A stretch of 64,000 nt of DNA. Source: Geobacillus vulcani PSS1. Its GTDB lineage: Bacteria; Bacillota; Bacilli; Bacillales; Anoxybacillaceae. The translations under genes and the position numbers were made by a program. The DNA lies in NCBI RefSeq assembly GCF_000733845.1, contig NZ_JPOI01000001.1, positions 3,039,001-3,103,000 of the forward strand, given 5' to 3'. Within the stretch, counting starts at the first letter, position 1; each line of letters starts with the position of its first letter. Below the pieces are notes generated by a model, which was not told the DNA's origin, made no database searches, and saw only the letters and a list, made by a program, of their open reading frames with translations. This document shows, one piece after another, positions 38,449 to 47,048 of the stretch.

Positions 38449-38865
38449 ATGAAATCAACCGTCAACTTGCATGACGTCATCGCCGGCCAAAGCGCGCCGC
38501 CGCCGTGCGATACAACGCTCGGCGTTCGCTTGACAGAAGCCCGGGACGGCTATGCGAAAGGAGTATGGAAGGTAAGCGAATCGCTGCTCAACGGCAACGG
38601 CGTCATTATGGGCGGGTTTGTCGGCGCGGCGGCCGATATCGTGATGGCTTATGCGGTGACGACCTTGCTTCGCGATGACCAAATGCACGCTTCGATCAAC
38701 TTGCACACGACGTTTCATCGTCCGATGGAAGCCGGGGAAGCGGAAATCGAGGCGCTAGTGGAAAAACCCGGGCGAACGGTCGTTTATGTGACCGCCACCG
38801 TGCGGCAAAACGGCAAAGAGGTGGCGAGCGCCACGTCATCCGTGCTGATCATGGAAAAACGATGA
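38449..38865 (+). CDS. PaaI-family hotdog-fold thioesterase
   Basis: A 138-residue hotdog protein. The active-site helix region is NGNGVIMGGFVGAAADIVMA and the later strand is ASINLHTTFHRPMEAGEAEI, typical for PaaI-like acyl-CoA thioesterases that act as tetramers. The ATG at 38449 follows AAAGGGTGGCACAGC. Substrate unknown. Divergent from hutG. Confidence 0.85.
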   Translation: MKSTVNLHDVIAGQSAPPPCDTTLGVRLTEARDGYAKGVWKVSESLLNGNGVIMGGFVGAAADIVMAYAVTTLLRDDQMHASINLHTTFHRPMEAGEAEIEALVEKPGRTVVYVTATVRQNGKEVASATSSVLIMEKR

Positions 38866-38926
38866 AACACCGGTCTTCCGTGCTAGCGAGCGGGGCATGG
38901 GCAGGATTCCGAAAGAAGGCCAAAAA

Positions 38927-39049
38927 GGCTGGTGAAAAACGGTTGTTTCTTTTGAACAATGGGGGAGCGTGTAAAAGACGCTCCTGATGCGACAGGGCTT
39001 TTCTATTTGAGAAGCGAGGCTGGTAAGCGGCCTGTTTCCTTAAATCACC
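38927..39049. mobile_element. MITE-like element A, copy 2
   Basis: The stretch beginning GGCTGGTGAAAAACGGTTG and ending CCTTAAATCACCGCC is about 87 percent identical by eye to the element at 25891-26030. The inner part of the inverted ends (GGTGA / TCACC) is preserved; the outer CTAGAA is lost. No coding capacity. Confidence 0.75.
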
Positions 39050-39206
39050 GCCCCTCAAAACCTACTGGAAAGAAAGCGGCATTTCGGACAACGTCTCCGG
39101 CCGCCTTGGCCCTTCACAACGGGCAGGGGGAATGATGATGGGCTTTGCCCGCCAGCGCGAGCCGAACTGCAGGGGGCGCTCAATTCTTCACCGCCCTCAG
39201 CGGCAA

Positions 39207-39250
39207 AGCGCCGAAGAAAGCGCTGCCAAAAACAGCGGCTTTTCGGCGCT
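39207..39250 (-). terminator. Terminator of the second thioesterase gene
   Basis: AGCGCCGAA pairs with TTCGGCGCT with a nested inner hairpin; it follows the convergent gene ending at 39263. No strong T-run. Confidence 0.45.
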
Positions 39251-39262
39251 TCCCGTTGCTTG

Positions 39263-39745
39263 TTAAGAGCGGACAAACGTTTTCGGCATCACGACGGCGA
39301 CGACTTGCCCGCGGGCGCATAATTCACCGTTCGCAAACACTTCGGTGTCAACTTGCCATTTTTTCGGATGAATTTCCGTCACTGTGCCGATGGCCACAAG
39401 CGGCACCCCGTGCGGCGTCGGTTTGAGAAAATCGACGTGCAGCGAAGCGGTGACAAAGCGCGGCGGCGTCTCCCCGCTGCCCGGCTCATGGCCGTTTTTC
39501 CGGTGCAGCGCCAGCGCCGCTGAACCGGTGCCGTGGCAGTCGATGAGCGAGGCGATCAATCCGCCATACACAAATCCAGGGATGGCTGTATGTTCGGGGC
39601 GCGGCGTGTATACGGTCACCGTCTTGTCCCCTTGCCATCCGGTGCGGAAATGGTGGCCCGTCTCATTCAAACGGCCGCAGCCATAGCACCAAGCGAATTC
39701 ATCCGGATAGTCGTCTTGAATGGCGTGAACGATCGTTTCTTCCAC
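39263..39745 (-). CDS. PaaI/YigI-type hotdog thioesterase
   Basis: A 160-residue hotdog protein with a GTG start behind GGGGGAGATG. Notable are CYGCGRLNETGHHFRTGW at the N terminus, AIPGFVYGGLIASLIDCHGT (active-site helix) and TASLHVDFLKPTPHG. The Cys-rich CYGCGRLN opening is a hallmark of one PaaI-like subgroup. It acts on an unknown acyl thioester. Not closely related to the thioesterase at 38449. Confidence 0.85.
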   Translation of the reverse strand: MEETIVHAIQDDYPDEFAWCYGCGRLNETGHHFRTGWQGDKTVTVYTPRPEHTAIPGFVYGGLIASLIDCHGTGSAALALHRKNGHEPGSGETPPRFVTASLHVDFLKPTPHGVPLVAIGTVTEIHPKKWQVDTEVFANGELCARGQVVAVVMPKTFVRS

Positions 39746-39919
39746 TACACATCTCCCCCTCTCTTTTTCTAGTATACCATTGAATAGAGAGAACGACGAC
39801 TCTTATTTAGGAAGATGGCTGCTTAGTGATGGACAAGACTGGCGAGAGAATGCGCGGCACGAGGGCCCAACGACCAGACGGCAAATGCATAGGCGGCCCA
39901 AACAGCGGACCGCCCGTGT
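39746..39919. other. Intergenic stretch
   Basis: Nothing recognised apart from a GC-rich imperfect hairpin near 39890-39915 downstream of the VOC gene. Confidence 0.3.
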
Positions 39920-40312
39920 TTATTGTGCAGATCGCTCCGGCTCGTAAAATTCGATCCATTCTCCGTCTGGACCGAGGAAAAACAAATATTTCGCCCCGTT
40001 CGGAAGCTCGGTAATGTCCTCCCAAACGAGCGGGATGCCAAGCGACACGAGCCGTTCTTTCTCCTGCTCGATGCCTTCGACCGTAAACGCGACATGATGC
40101 ACTTTTCCTTCCGTCGGCAAATCCGGGTTGTATCCTTCGATGAGCTCGACGATGATCTGGCCGTCAAGCCCCAAAAACGCCAGTTTCATCGTCCCGTTCG
40201 TATGAATCATCTCGCTGAGCAGCTCGAGGCCGACGACGTTTTGATAAAATGCTTTCGATGTTTCAATATCTTTCACTTGGATGCCGACGTGTTCAAATTT
40301 TTTGACTGCCAT
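39920..40312 (-). CDS. VOC-family protein (glyoxalase-like)
   Basis: A 130-residue protein with two beta-alpha-beta-beta-beta modules of the vicinal-oxygen-chelate fold. Metal ligands are likely His8 in FEHVGIQVKD, Glu in VELIEG, His in KVHHVAF and Glu in WIEFYEPE. The fold is shared by glyoxalase I, epimerases and dioxygenases, so the reaction cannot be named. The gene starts 27 bp after the unknown gene at 40339 with AAAGGAAG as ribosome site, and would be co-transcribed under the SAM-I riboswitch. Confidence 0.85.
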   Translation of the reverse strand: MAVKKFEHVGIQVKDIETSKAFYQNVVGLELLSEMIHTNGTMKLAFLGLDGQIIVELIEGYNPDLPTEGKVHHVAFTVEGIEQEKERLVSLGIPLVWEDITELPNGAKYLFFLGPDGEWIEFYEPERSAQ

Positions 40313-40338
40313 TCGCTGTTCTTCCTTTCTCTCACGTT

Positions 40339-40674
40339 CTACGATTCAATGGAAAACACAGCGCGCAAATACGGGGTCATTTGCGGTGGAAAAATGTCTT
40401 TTTTTTCTAGCTCCTGCCATAGATAGCGGTCAAGGGCGTACGGCCCCTCCGCTTTCCATTCCTCTGCCTCATCGTTCGTCAGCACGAGGGAAAACATCGT
40501 TCCTTGCGCTTCCCCATACAAGTGGACATAGCCGTCCCCGCGGTCGATATGCACCACCGCCTGCCGATCGAACCGGGTGAGCTCCGTCCGCACGCAACGC
40601 ATGACGTGAACAGCAAACGTCGCCGCCGGCAAATGCGCTGCCATGCAGGCGCGGAGCGACAGTCGTTCCGCCAC
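40339..40674 (-). CDS. Uncharacterised protein under SAM-I riboswitch control
   Basis: A 111-residue soluble protein that I do not recognise. The frame is open to 40701, but the ATGs there fall in the T-run of the riboswitch terminator; the GTG at 40674, with GGAGGTGAGGGGGAAACA upstream, is the better start. Notable stretches are CMAAHLPAATFAVHVMRCVR and DGYVHLYGEAQGTMFSLVLT; the cysteines (two) and His are few. No membrane segment or signal peptide. Being off when S-adenosylmethionine is plentiful, its product should serve sulfur, methionine or methyl metabolism. Confidence 0.7.
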   Translation of the reverse strand: MAERLSLRACMAAHLPAATFAVHVMRCVRTELTRFDRQAVVHIDRGDGYVHLYGEAQGTMFSLVLTNDEAEEWKAEGPYALDRYLWQELEKKDIFPPQMTPYLRAVFSIES

Positions 40675-40705
40675 TGTTTCCCCCTCACCTCCCATCATCA
40701 AAAAC

Positions 40706-40848
40706 CCCCTTCCGCCTCGGAATGACGCGAAAGGGGGTGGCCGTTCTTATCATCCAAAGCGACATCGCTTTGCGGGTGTTAGCACCTTGCCAGCGGCAGG
40801 TTGCTGTGGGGTCATCAAGCCCGTTCTCTCGTCCACTCTTGATAAGAC
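40706..40848 (-). promoter_or_regulatory. SAM-I (S-box) riboswitch with terminator
   Basis: The minus strand reads CTTATCAAGAG (P1 5 strand), then GGGCTTGATGACCCC, CAGCAACC, AAGGTGCTAA and finally GATGATAAG (P1 3 strand), the conserved S-box core. A terminator follows at 40706-40740 (ACCCCCTTTCGC with GCGGAAGGGGGT, then TTTTG), just before the gene at 40339-40674. High SAM should favour termination. Confidence 0.93.
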
Positions 40849-40865
40849 GTATGCTATTTCTTCTT

Positions 40866-40894
40866 ATCCTACCACACATCCCCCTCAGTGACAA
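40866..40894 (-). promoter_or_regulatory. Sigma-A promoter of the riboswitch operon
   Basis: On the minus strand TTGTCA (40889-40894) and TAGGAT (40866-40871) are 17 bp apart, with TGTGG just before the -10. Transcription would begin about 10 bp before the aptamer. Confidence 0.6.
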
Positions 40895-41169
40895 CGGTCT
40901 TTACTATTGAACCACGCCCGTCTGTTCGGGGGTGTTGCTGCGATTCACTTCACCCTAAAATAGTATATAGACCCCCATGCCGAAAAAAATTCAGCACCAT
41001 CGGAAGGATGAAAATCCCCTTTTGTTTTATACAATCTTGAGATTTACATACCTTCAGGACAGATGCAACAAAAACGTTCAACATCTCCTTGACGGAAAAG
41101 TCGCTTATCCATTTTTCGACTGTCGAAAGCAAGCCGGTGGCTTGGAAAACCGAACGACCACTCACTTCA

Positions 41170-41290
41170 GGAGTAGAACGCGAGGAACAGCTCGAGTACT
41201 TGTGGGAAAAAGGCTGTCAAGAGGCGCAAGGCTACTTGTTCCAGCCCCCCATGCCAGCAGATGAAGCAGTCAACCTGCTGGCACGCAGTA
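41170..41290 (+). pseudogene. C-terminal remnant of an EAL-domain (c-di-GMP phosphodiesterase) gene
   Basis: The plus strand encodes GVEREEQLEYLWEKGCQEAQ then GYLFQPPMPADEAVNLLAR, which is the conserved end of an EAL domain (consensus GVE-EEQ...GCD-GQGYLF-PP-P-EE). No EAL motif, upstream domain or start codon is present. The 200 bp upstream is AT-rich and carries no EAL sequence, so the rest was deleted. This leaves only about 40 codons. Confidence 0.8.
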
Positions 41291-41307
41291 TCATAACGAA
41301 GGACGTA

Positions 41308-41345
41308 AAAACGCGGATGCCCGTCATCCAAGGCATCCGCGTTTT
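41308..41345 (-). terminator. Terminator of glpFK
   Basis: AAAACGCGGATGCC pairs with GGCATCCGCGTTTT; T/A runs on both sides make it work in either direction. Confidence 0.85.
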
Positions 41346-41349
41346 TCCA

Positions 41350-42879
<1,530 letters not shown>

Positions 42880-42907
42880 TCACTTTCATCCGCGTCAACA
42901 CAAACGG

Positions 42908-43726
42908 TCAAGAAGAATAGCGTCTTGCGGCGCCGGCTGTTTTTCCTTCTGCCATCTTCGCCGCCGTCAAAACGACTGCGGTGGCCGCCAGCACTCCCCA
43001 TAATGCGCCGGTCGGTTTTCCCAAGAAAACGGCTTTATACACCAAACTGCCTAACGCGCCGCCAAGCAGCGGCCCGACAATCGGCACCCACGCATACGAC
43101 CAATTCGATGATCCTTTCCCTGGGATTGGCAACAAAAAGTGAGCTAACCGAGGCCCAAAGTCTCGAGCCGGATTAATGGCGTATCCGGTCGTACCGCCGA
43201 GCGACAGCCCAATCGCTACAATCAAAAAACCAACGACAAACGGATTGAGCCCATCGGCGAATTTGTTGGCGCCAATGGCCAAAATGGCCAGCACGAGCAC
43301 AAATGTGCCGATGATTTCACTCAATAAATTGGCTGCCGTATTCGGCACGGCCGGCCCGGTGGCGAACACGCCAAGCTTGACGCCCGGATCGTCCGTTTCT
43401 TTCCAATGCGGCCAATAGTGGAGATAGATGACGGCAGCTCCAATCATAGCGCCGAGTACTTGTGCCAACACATAGCCAGGAACATCTTTCCACGGAAAAT
43501 CGCCGCTGAGCGCCAACGCCACCGTCAGCGCCGGATTCAGATGGGCGCCGCTATACCGGCCGACAGCGTATACGGCCACCGCCACCGCCAGCCCCCATCC
43601 CATCGTAATGACAATCCAGCCCGAATTGGCCGCATACGATTTCTTTAAATTGACCCCAGCGCACACACCCGCGCCGAAAATGATGAGCAATGCAGTGCCA
43701 ATGAGTTCTCCTAAAAATGGTGACAT
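42908..43726 (-). CDS. glpF: Glycerol uptake facilitator (aquaglyceroporin)
   Basis: A membrane channel of the MIP family for glycerol entry. 272 residues, six spans and two half-helices with NPA motifs: HLNPALTVALAL and AINPARDFGPR. The Arg after the second NPA (NPAR) and the Asp (NPARD) mark a glycerol channel, as opposed to water-only aquaporins. First gene of the glpFK transcript, whose leader carries a terminator. Confidence 0.95.
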   Translation of the reverse strand: MSPFLGELIGTALLIIFGAGVCAGVNLKKSYAANSGWIVITMGWGLAVAVAVYAVGRYSGAHLNPALTVALALSGDFPWKDVPGYVLAQVLGAMIGAAVIYLHYWPHWKETDDPGVKLGVFATGPAVPNTAANLLSEIIGTFVLVLAILAIGANKFADGLNPFVVGFLIVAIGLSLGGTTGYAINPARDFGPRLAHFLLPIPGKGSSNWSYAWVPIVGPLLGGALGSLVYKAVFLGKPTGALWGVLAATAVVLTAAKMAEGKTAGAARRYSS

Positions 43727-43821
43727 TGGGTCTCTTCCTCCTTTTCATTCGTGATTTTCCTTGTCATTTCCTGCTTGAGCCAAACCCTCCGGAGGGTTGT
43801 CTGTTGGGTGGAAAAACAAAA

Positions 43822-43864
43822 ACCCACACACTTCCCCGCTAATCAACGAGGAATATGTGTGGGT
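43822..43864 (-). terminator. Leader attenuator of glpFK (GlpP-type antitermination site)
   Basis: ACCCACACA and TGTGTGGGT form a perfect 9-bp stem, extended by an inner CTTCC/GGAA pairing, and the minus strand continues with TTTTGTTTTTCC. It lies between the promoter (43904-43932) and glpF, as in the Bacillus glp leaders where GlpP with glycerol 3-phosphate prevents termination. glpP itself is not in the window. Confidence 0.8.
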
Positions 43865-43903
43865 CTCCGTTTCTCCGCCACAACAGAATATTAACTTACT
43901 TTA

Positions 43904-43932
43904 AGAATACCATTGTTTGAAAACGCTGTCAA
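43904..43932 (-). promoter_or_regulatory. glpF promoter overlapped by a cre site
   Basis: On the minus strand TTGACA (43927-43932) and TATTCT (43904-43909) are 17 bp apart. The -35 box overlaps TGAAAACGCTGTCA (43918-43931), a perfect match to the CcpA operator consensus TGWAANCGNTNWCA. Catabolite repression is therefore strongly suggested. Confidence 0.85.
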
Positions 43933-43933
43933 C

Positions 43934-44335
43934 CTATTTCTTTGCTAAAATTTGCACGTAATCGAAGTCGAGCGTATCGACCGCGTCTTCGATATGAAGG
44001 CGGGTGATGAACCGGTACGACCGGCCGGGGCGCGATGGCGGCAAGGTTTCCGGAATCATGTAGGAAAACGGGATTTCCTTTTTCTCGTTCGGCTTGATCG
44101 AAAACGCACCGGCCGCCGGAATGACAGCGACAATGTCATCTAGCTCCTTGCCATTTTCGATTGTTTTTTGCACAAGCTCCACATCGAGCCGCTCGATCCT
44201 TTGTTCCACCGTTCCGCCGTAAATGTGGACGGTCCCTTGAATCATTTCTCCCTGTCGCCATAACGATTTATCTAAGATCAAGTCGACGTGCGCCGACCCG
44301 ACTCCGACTCTTGACATCATTTTGCGCAATAACAC
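43934..44335 (-). CDS. Spo0M-like (arrestin-fold) protein, short form
   Basis: About 133 residues. The start (MLLRKMMSRVGVGSAHVDLI) and following VHIYGGTVEQRIERLDVEL resemble the first half of B. subtilis Spo0M, an arrestin-like sporulation-control protein of about 258 residues. Only the N-terminal arrestin domain is present, ending in DFDYVQILAKK. A GTG at 44335 with GAGGTG upstream is preferred. It may be a separate single-domain family rather than a truncated Spo0M. Confidence 0.7.
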   Translation of the reverse strand: MLLRKMMSRVGVGSAHVDLILDKSLWRQGEMIQGTVHIYGGTVEQRIERLDVELVQKTIENGKELDDIVAVIPAAGAFSIKPNEKKEIPFSYMIPETLPPSRPGRSYRFITRLHIEDAVDTLDFDYVQILAKK

Positions 44336-44530
44336 CGTAGTCACCTCTTTGTCTCTCTTGTCGTATTATCATACGAAAAAACGAAGCCGACTGTTTCAAC
44401 GCGAGCCAAAAAATAAACAGACGATGCTGGCGCGGCACGTCTGCCCCTAGGGAGAAACAGGGACGAATGCGGCTCGTTTTGTTACCGCTTACATTCGAGA
44501 TTACCGCATTCGCCTTCCGCTGTCAATTGG

Positions 44531-44782
44531 TTACTCGTACACATTTTCGTTTTCGATAATGTAATCGATTCGAATGACTGGGACGTCCTGTTGCTCGACT
44601 TCCGCGACAATCAAACCGACGCGGTCATGATAGATGCAAAACGTATCCTGCCCTTTGCGAAACGCCGACTCTCCGTACGAAAGAACCATGTGGTAAATTT
44701 TATTGTCGCTGAAATACCGACGGCTGACCCGGCTCCCTAACCGGACGATCACTTCTTTTCCCGCGATTTTTCCGCGGTACAT
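44531..44782 (-). CDS. Hypothetical protein (83 residues)
   Basis: A small soluble protein with a good ribosome site (AAAGGGGGAGAGCGG). The sequence is MYRGKIAGKEVIVRLGSRVS through FCIYHDRVGLIVAEVEQQDV, apparently beta-rich and ending in an acidic tail. No family recognised. A long-loop hairpin (CGAATGCGG with CCGCATTCG, 44464-44515) lies downstream and may end the transcript. Confidence 0.65.
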   Translation of the reverse strand: MYRGKIAGKEVIVRLGSRVSRRYFSDNKIYHMVLSYGESAFRKGQDTFCIYHDRVGLIVAEVEQQDVPVIRIDYIIENENVYE

Positions 44783-44932
44783 CCGCTCTCCCCCTTTTTG
44801 TCGTTCCTATTCCAATGTATGGCCGTTGTTGCCTGCTCATGACTTTTTTCTCCCCAGCTGCCCGTTTTCCTTTTCAACTCATTATTTTTCGAATCGGCAA
44901 ACAACTTTTTTCGAAAATTTCCTTTCTTTTGC

Positions 44933-44962
44933 TTGACGCGGCCACCCGCGGTAGTGTATAGT
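44933..44962 (+). promoter_or_regulatory. Promoter of the cold-shock gene
   Basis: TTGACG (44933-44938) and TATAGT (44957-44962) are 18 bp apart. The start point would be near 44969, giving a leader of about 130 nt. Confidence 0.65.
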
Positions 44963-44968
44963 AGAGTC

Positions 44969-45101
44969 ATCACATAACAGAATATATTTCAGGCATTCAA
45001 CATGAAAGAGCATCTTGGATGGCTGTGAAGTATATTTTGTTATTTGATAAAATCTTGAGGTTAGCCGAACAGGCTAAAGGTATTAGGAGGAATTCAGTAT
45101 T
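44969..45101 (+). promoter_or_regulatory. Structured 5 leader of the cold-shock mRNA
   Basis: AACAGAATATATTTCA (44976-44991) and TGAAGTATATTTTGTT (45026-45041) can pair over all 16 positions (two G-U pairs). A second hairpin, TTAGCC with GGCTAA, lies at 45061-45077 just before the ribosome site. Long structured leaders are usual for csp mRNAs; an AU-rich stem could melt with temperature, which I infer only. Confidence 0.7.
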
Positions 45102-45302
45102 ATGCAACGTGGTAAAGTAAAATGGTTCAACAACGAAAAAGGCTACGGTTTCATCGAAGTGGAAGGCGGTTCGGACGTATTCGTTCACTTCACGGCAATC
45201 CAAGGTGAAGGGTTCAAAACGTTAGAGGAAGGCCAGGAAGTTTCGTTTGAAATCGTCCAAGGAAACCGCGGACCGCAAGCAGCGAACGTTGTCAAATTAT
45301 AA
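45102..45302 (+). CDS. csp: Cold-shock protein (CspB/CspD type)
   Basis: A 66-residue OB-fold RNA chaperone. RNP1 (KGYGFIEV) and RNP2 (VFVHFTAI) motifs are both visible, with WFNNEKG near the start. It binds single-stranded RNA and DNA and helps translation in the cold. Ribosome site AGGAGGAATTC. In thermophiles such proteins are usually present as several paralogs, so the exact Bacillus counterpart is unclear. Confidence 0.95.
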   Translation: MQRGKVKWFNNEKGYGFIEVEGGSDVFVHFTAIQGEGFKTLEEGQEVSFEIVQGNRGPQAANVVKL

Positions 45303-45340
45303 GACTTCGTTGACATAGACGAGAGAACGGGAGCGGAACC

Positions 45341-45373
45341 AAAGGCACCCTGCTTAGGCAGGGTGCCTTTTTC
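45341..45373 (+). terminator. Terminator of the cold-shock gene
   Basis: AAAGGCACCCTGC and GCAGGGTGCCTTT form a perfect 13-bp stem with a 4-nt loop, followed by TTC. Confidence 0.88.
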
Positions 45374-45431
45374 ATTGCGATTTGCATAGATTCAATCAAG
45401 CGGCGAACAATAAGGAAAGGGAGGTGTTCAT

Positions 45432-45701
45432 ATGGCCAAACGCGATGCCGACGTACATACAGGATACAACGACTTAAAGCAAGTGGAAATGTTCGTCGAA
45501 ACGGCGGAAAAAATGGTCGGTCAAGCGACGATGCAACTCGACCCTGAGATGCTTCACCATGCCGAACAAGCGGTGAAAAACGCCCGCGACCAGTTGGCGC
45601 GCGCTCGCCAACAAGCGACAGGCGTCGATGGCGATTTCCTCGCCCGCTGTGAACAAACGTTGGCCCGCGCCGAGCATCAGCTTCGCGAGGCGCAGCAATA
45701 A
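45432..45701 (+). CDS. DUF2564 family protein
   Basis: An 89-residue, all-helical, strongly charged protein. YNDLKQVEMFVETAEKMVGQ and AEQAVKNARDQLARARQQAT match the DUF2564 pattern of small Bacillus proteins of unknown role. Ribosome site AAAGGGAGGTG. No Cys; predicted soluble, probably a helical hairpin or coiled coil. Confidence 0.75.
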   Translation: MAKRDADVHTGYNDLKQVEMFVETAEKMVGQATMQLDPEMLHHAEQAVKNARDQLARARQQATGVDGDFLARCEQTLARAEHQLREAQQ

Positions 45702-45714
45702 GGCAAGCAAGATG

Positions 45715-45740
45715 GAGCTTCGCTGTGCGAAGCTCTTTTG
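45715..45740 (+). terminator. Terminator of the DUF2564 gene
   Basis: GAGCTTCGC and GCGAAGCTC with a 3-nt loop, then TTTTGG. Confidence 0.8.
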
Positions 45741-45927
45741 GCTTATATCCCCACTTGCTAAAGAAAACGAAGCAAACTGGCATTCTTTTGAGAAAACAGG
45801 CGAAAAAACCTGCTTTGCTGGCACAAGGAGTTATCTGATCTGCCTGTCAGCGGTGAAACGCCGTTCCATCGCTTGTCTCTTCAGTGCGCAAGAAGAAAAC
45901 AGAGCGCCCCCGCTTTCTGATTCGCCA

Positions 45928-46143
45928 TTATCGACGCGGACGCGCCGGCGCTGACAGGAGCATCTCTCCGTACTGCCGCATTTGTTCCCCGACCGTGCAT
46001 TGCTGGATGCAAAACGACTGGGCGTACGTTTTGCCGTACTCTTTCCGGAACGTGCTTTTTAAAAAGCAGCCGTAGCAGTATGTTTCCTCCAGCCAAGCGA
46101 TTTGGTCCAATATTTCTTTGCGTCGGTTTCTCTTCTTTCCCAT
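45928..46143 (-). CDS. Small zinc-finger protein (DUF2602/PF10782 type)
   Basis: A 71-residue protein. The core ETYCYGCFLKSTFRKEYG, then QSFCIQQCTVGEQMRQYG has the four cysteines (CxxC ... CxxxC) and the TYA(x)xFCxxQC pattern of a small family of Bacillus zinc-finger proteins. Function is unknown. It starts 7 bp after the RNase H gene, so it is part of that operon. Confidence 0.8.
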   Translation of the reverse strand: MGKKRNRRKEILDQIAWLEETYCYGCFLKSTFRKEYGKTYAQSFCIQQCTVGEQMRQYGEMLLSAPARPRR

Positions 46144-46149
46144 ACGACC

Positions 46150-46815
46150 TTACCCTTTCTCCGTCAATTCCGTTCGGCTTGTGATGATCCGCCCTTCAAG
46201 CGCCTGACGGGCGAGCGAATCCGCCTCTTTATTTTGCTTGCGCGAAATCGGCTCGTACGCCGGCTCGATGTGAAGTTCGCGCATTTTCGCTTCAATGCGG
46301 TCAAGCCAGGTGTTGAAATCGTCCTCAAAACACGGCCAATCACCGGACAGCTGCTTTAACACGACGTGGGAGTCGCCGCGGAACGTCACCGGCAAGTGAT
46401 GGACGCCAAGCTCCTCAAGCAGCTGCATGACAAACCAAAATGCCGCATACTCCGCCTCATTATTGGATTTGATTTCGCCAAGTCGACGGTTGGCGCGCAG
46501 CCGGTAGCGATGGTCGTTTTGCTTATAGTATACGACCGCGCCGGCGCCGCCTTGGGACGTCTCATGGTCAAAGCCGCCGTCGAAATACACAACAATCTCA
46601 TGCGGCTCGCCGCCGATCTCCTCAAGCAGCTTTTGCAGCTCTTTTTTTGACCACACCGTACCGTTTCGATCAACAAACTCAACTGTTTTCGTCCGCCCGG
46701 TTTTTTCAAAATCATCTGCCAAAGTGAGCGCCTTTTTGGCCTCCACCCAATCGGAAACAAGAAACGCCTCTTGTTTTTTCGGTGTGATATATGTCCAGTG
46801 GATTTGTACATCCAA
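46150..46815 (-). CDS. Ribonuclease H family protein (YpeP-like)
   Basis: About 221 residues. The C-terminal domain is an RNase HI fold with active-site acids in VVYFDGGFD, NNEAEYAA, FRGDSHVV and NKEADSLA. The N-terminal 75 residues form a separate domain seen in Bacillus YpeP-like proteins. A TTG at 46815 with AAGGGTG upstream gives the family start MDVQIHWTY; the ATG at 46836 lacks a ribosome site. All four acids are present, so it may cleave RNA in RNA/DNA hybrids; YpeP-like activity is otherwise little known. Confidence 0.82.
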   Translation of the reverse strand: MDVQIHWTYITPKKQEAFLVSDWVEAKKALTLADDFEKTGRTKTVEFVDRNGTVWSKKELQKLLEEIGGEPHEIVVYFDGGFDHETSQGGAGAVVYYKQNDHRYRLRANRRLGEIKSNNEAEYAAFWFVMQLLEELGVHHLPVTFRGDSHVVLKQLSGDWPCFEDDFNTWLDRIEAKMRELHIEPAYEPISRKQNKEADSLARQALEGRIITSRTELTEKG

Positions 46816-47048
46816 CGTTGGGTCACCCTTCCGCATGGCGATGATCGGAGCTGGTTTTTATTTTACCACACTTTCGCCCTTGTTCATTACCTAATATTAT
46901 GCGCAAATTCTTTTCGTATCAACCATTTTGCCGCAGGCACCCATCTTTTTTCCAAAATATCTGTCTTTTCCGGCCTATTTGTGGTACACTAGCAGCTAGC
47001 CCCCAAAATGAGATAGGGCGCAACCATAATGAAGAGGGAGGATTCGAA

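Noticed and set aside
40953..41165. AT-rich minus-strand frame before the EAL relic (VEKWISDFSVKEMLNVFV), possible transposase piece
   Set aside because: The text looks protein-like, but I cannot match it to a transposase family, so I did not list it as a gene.
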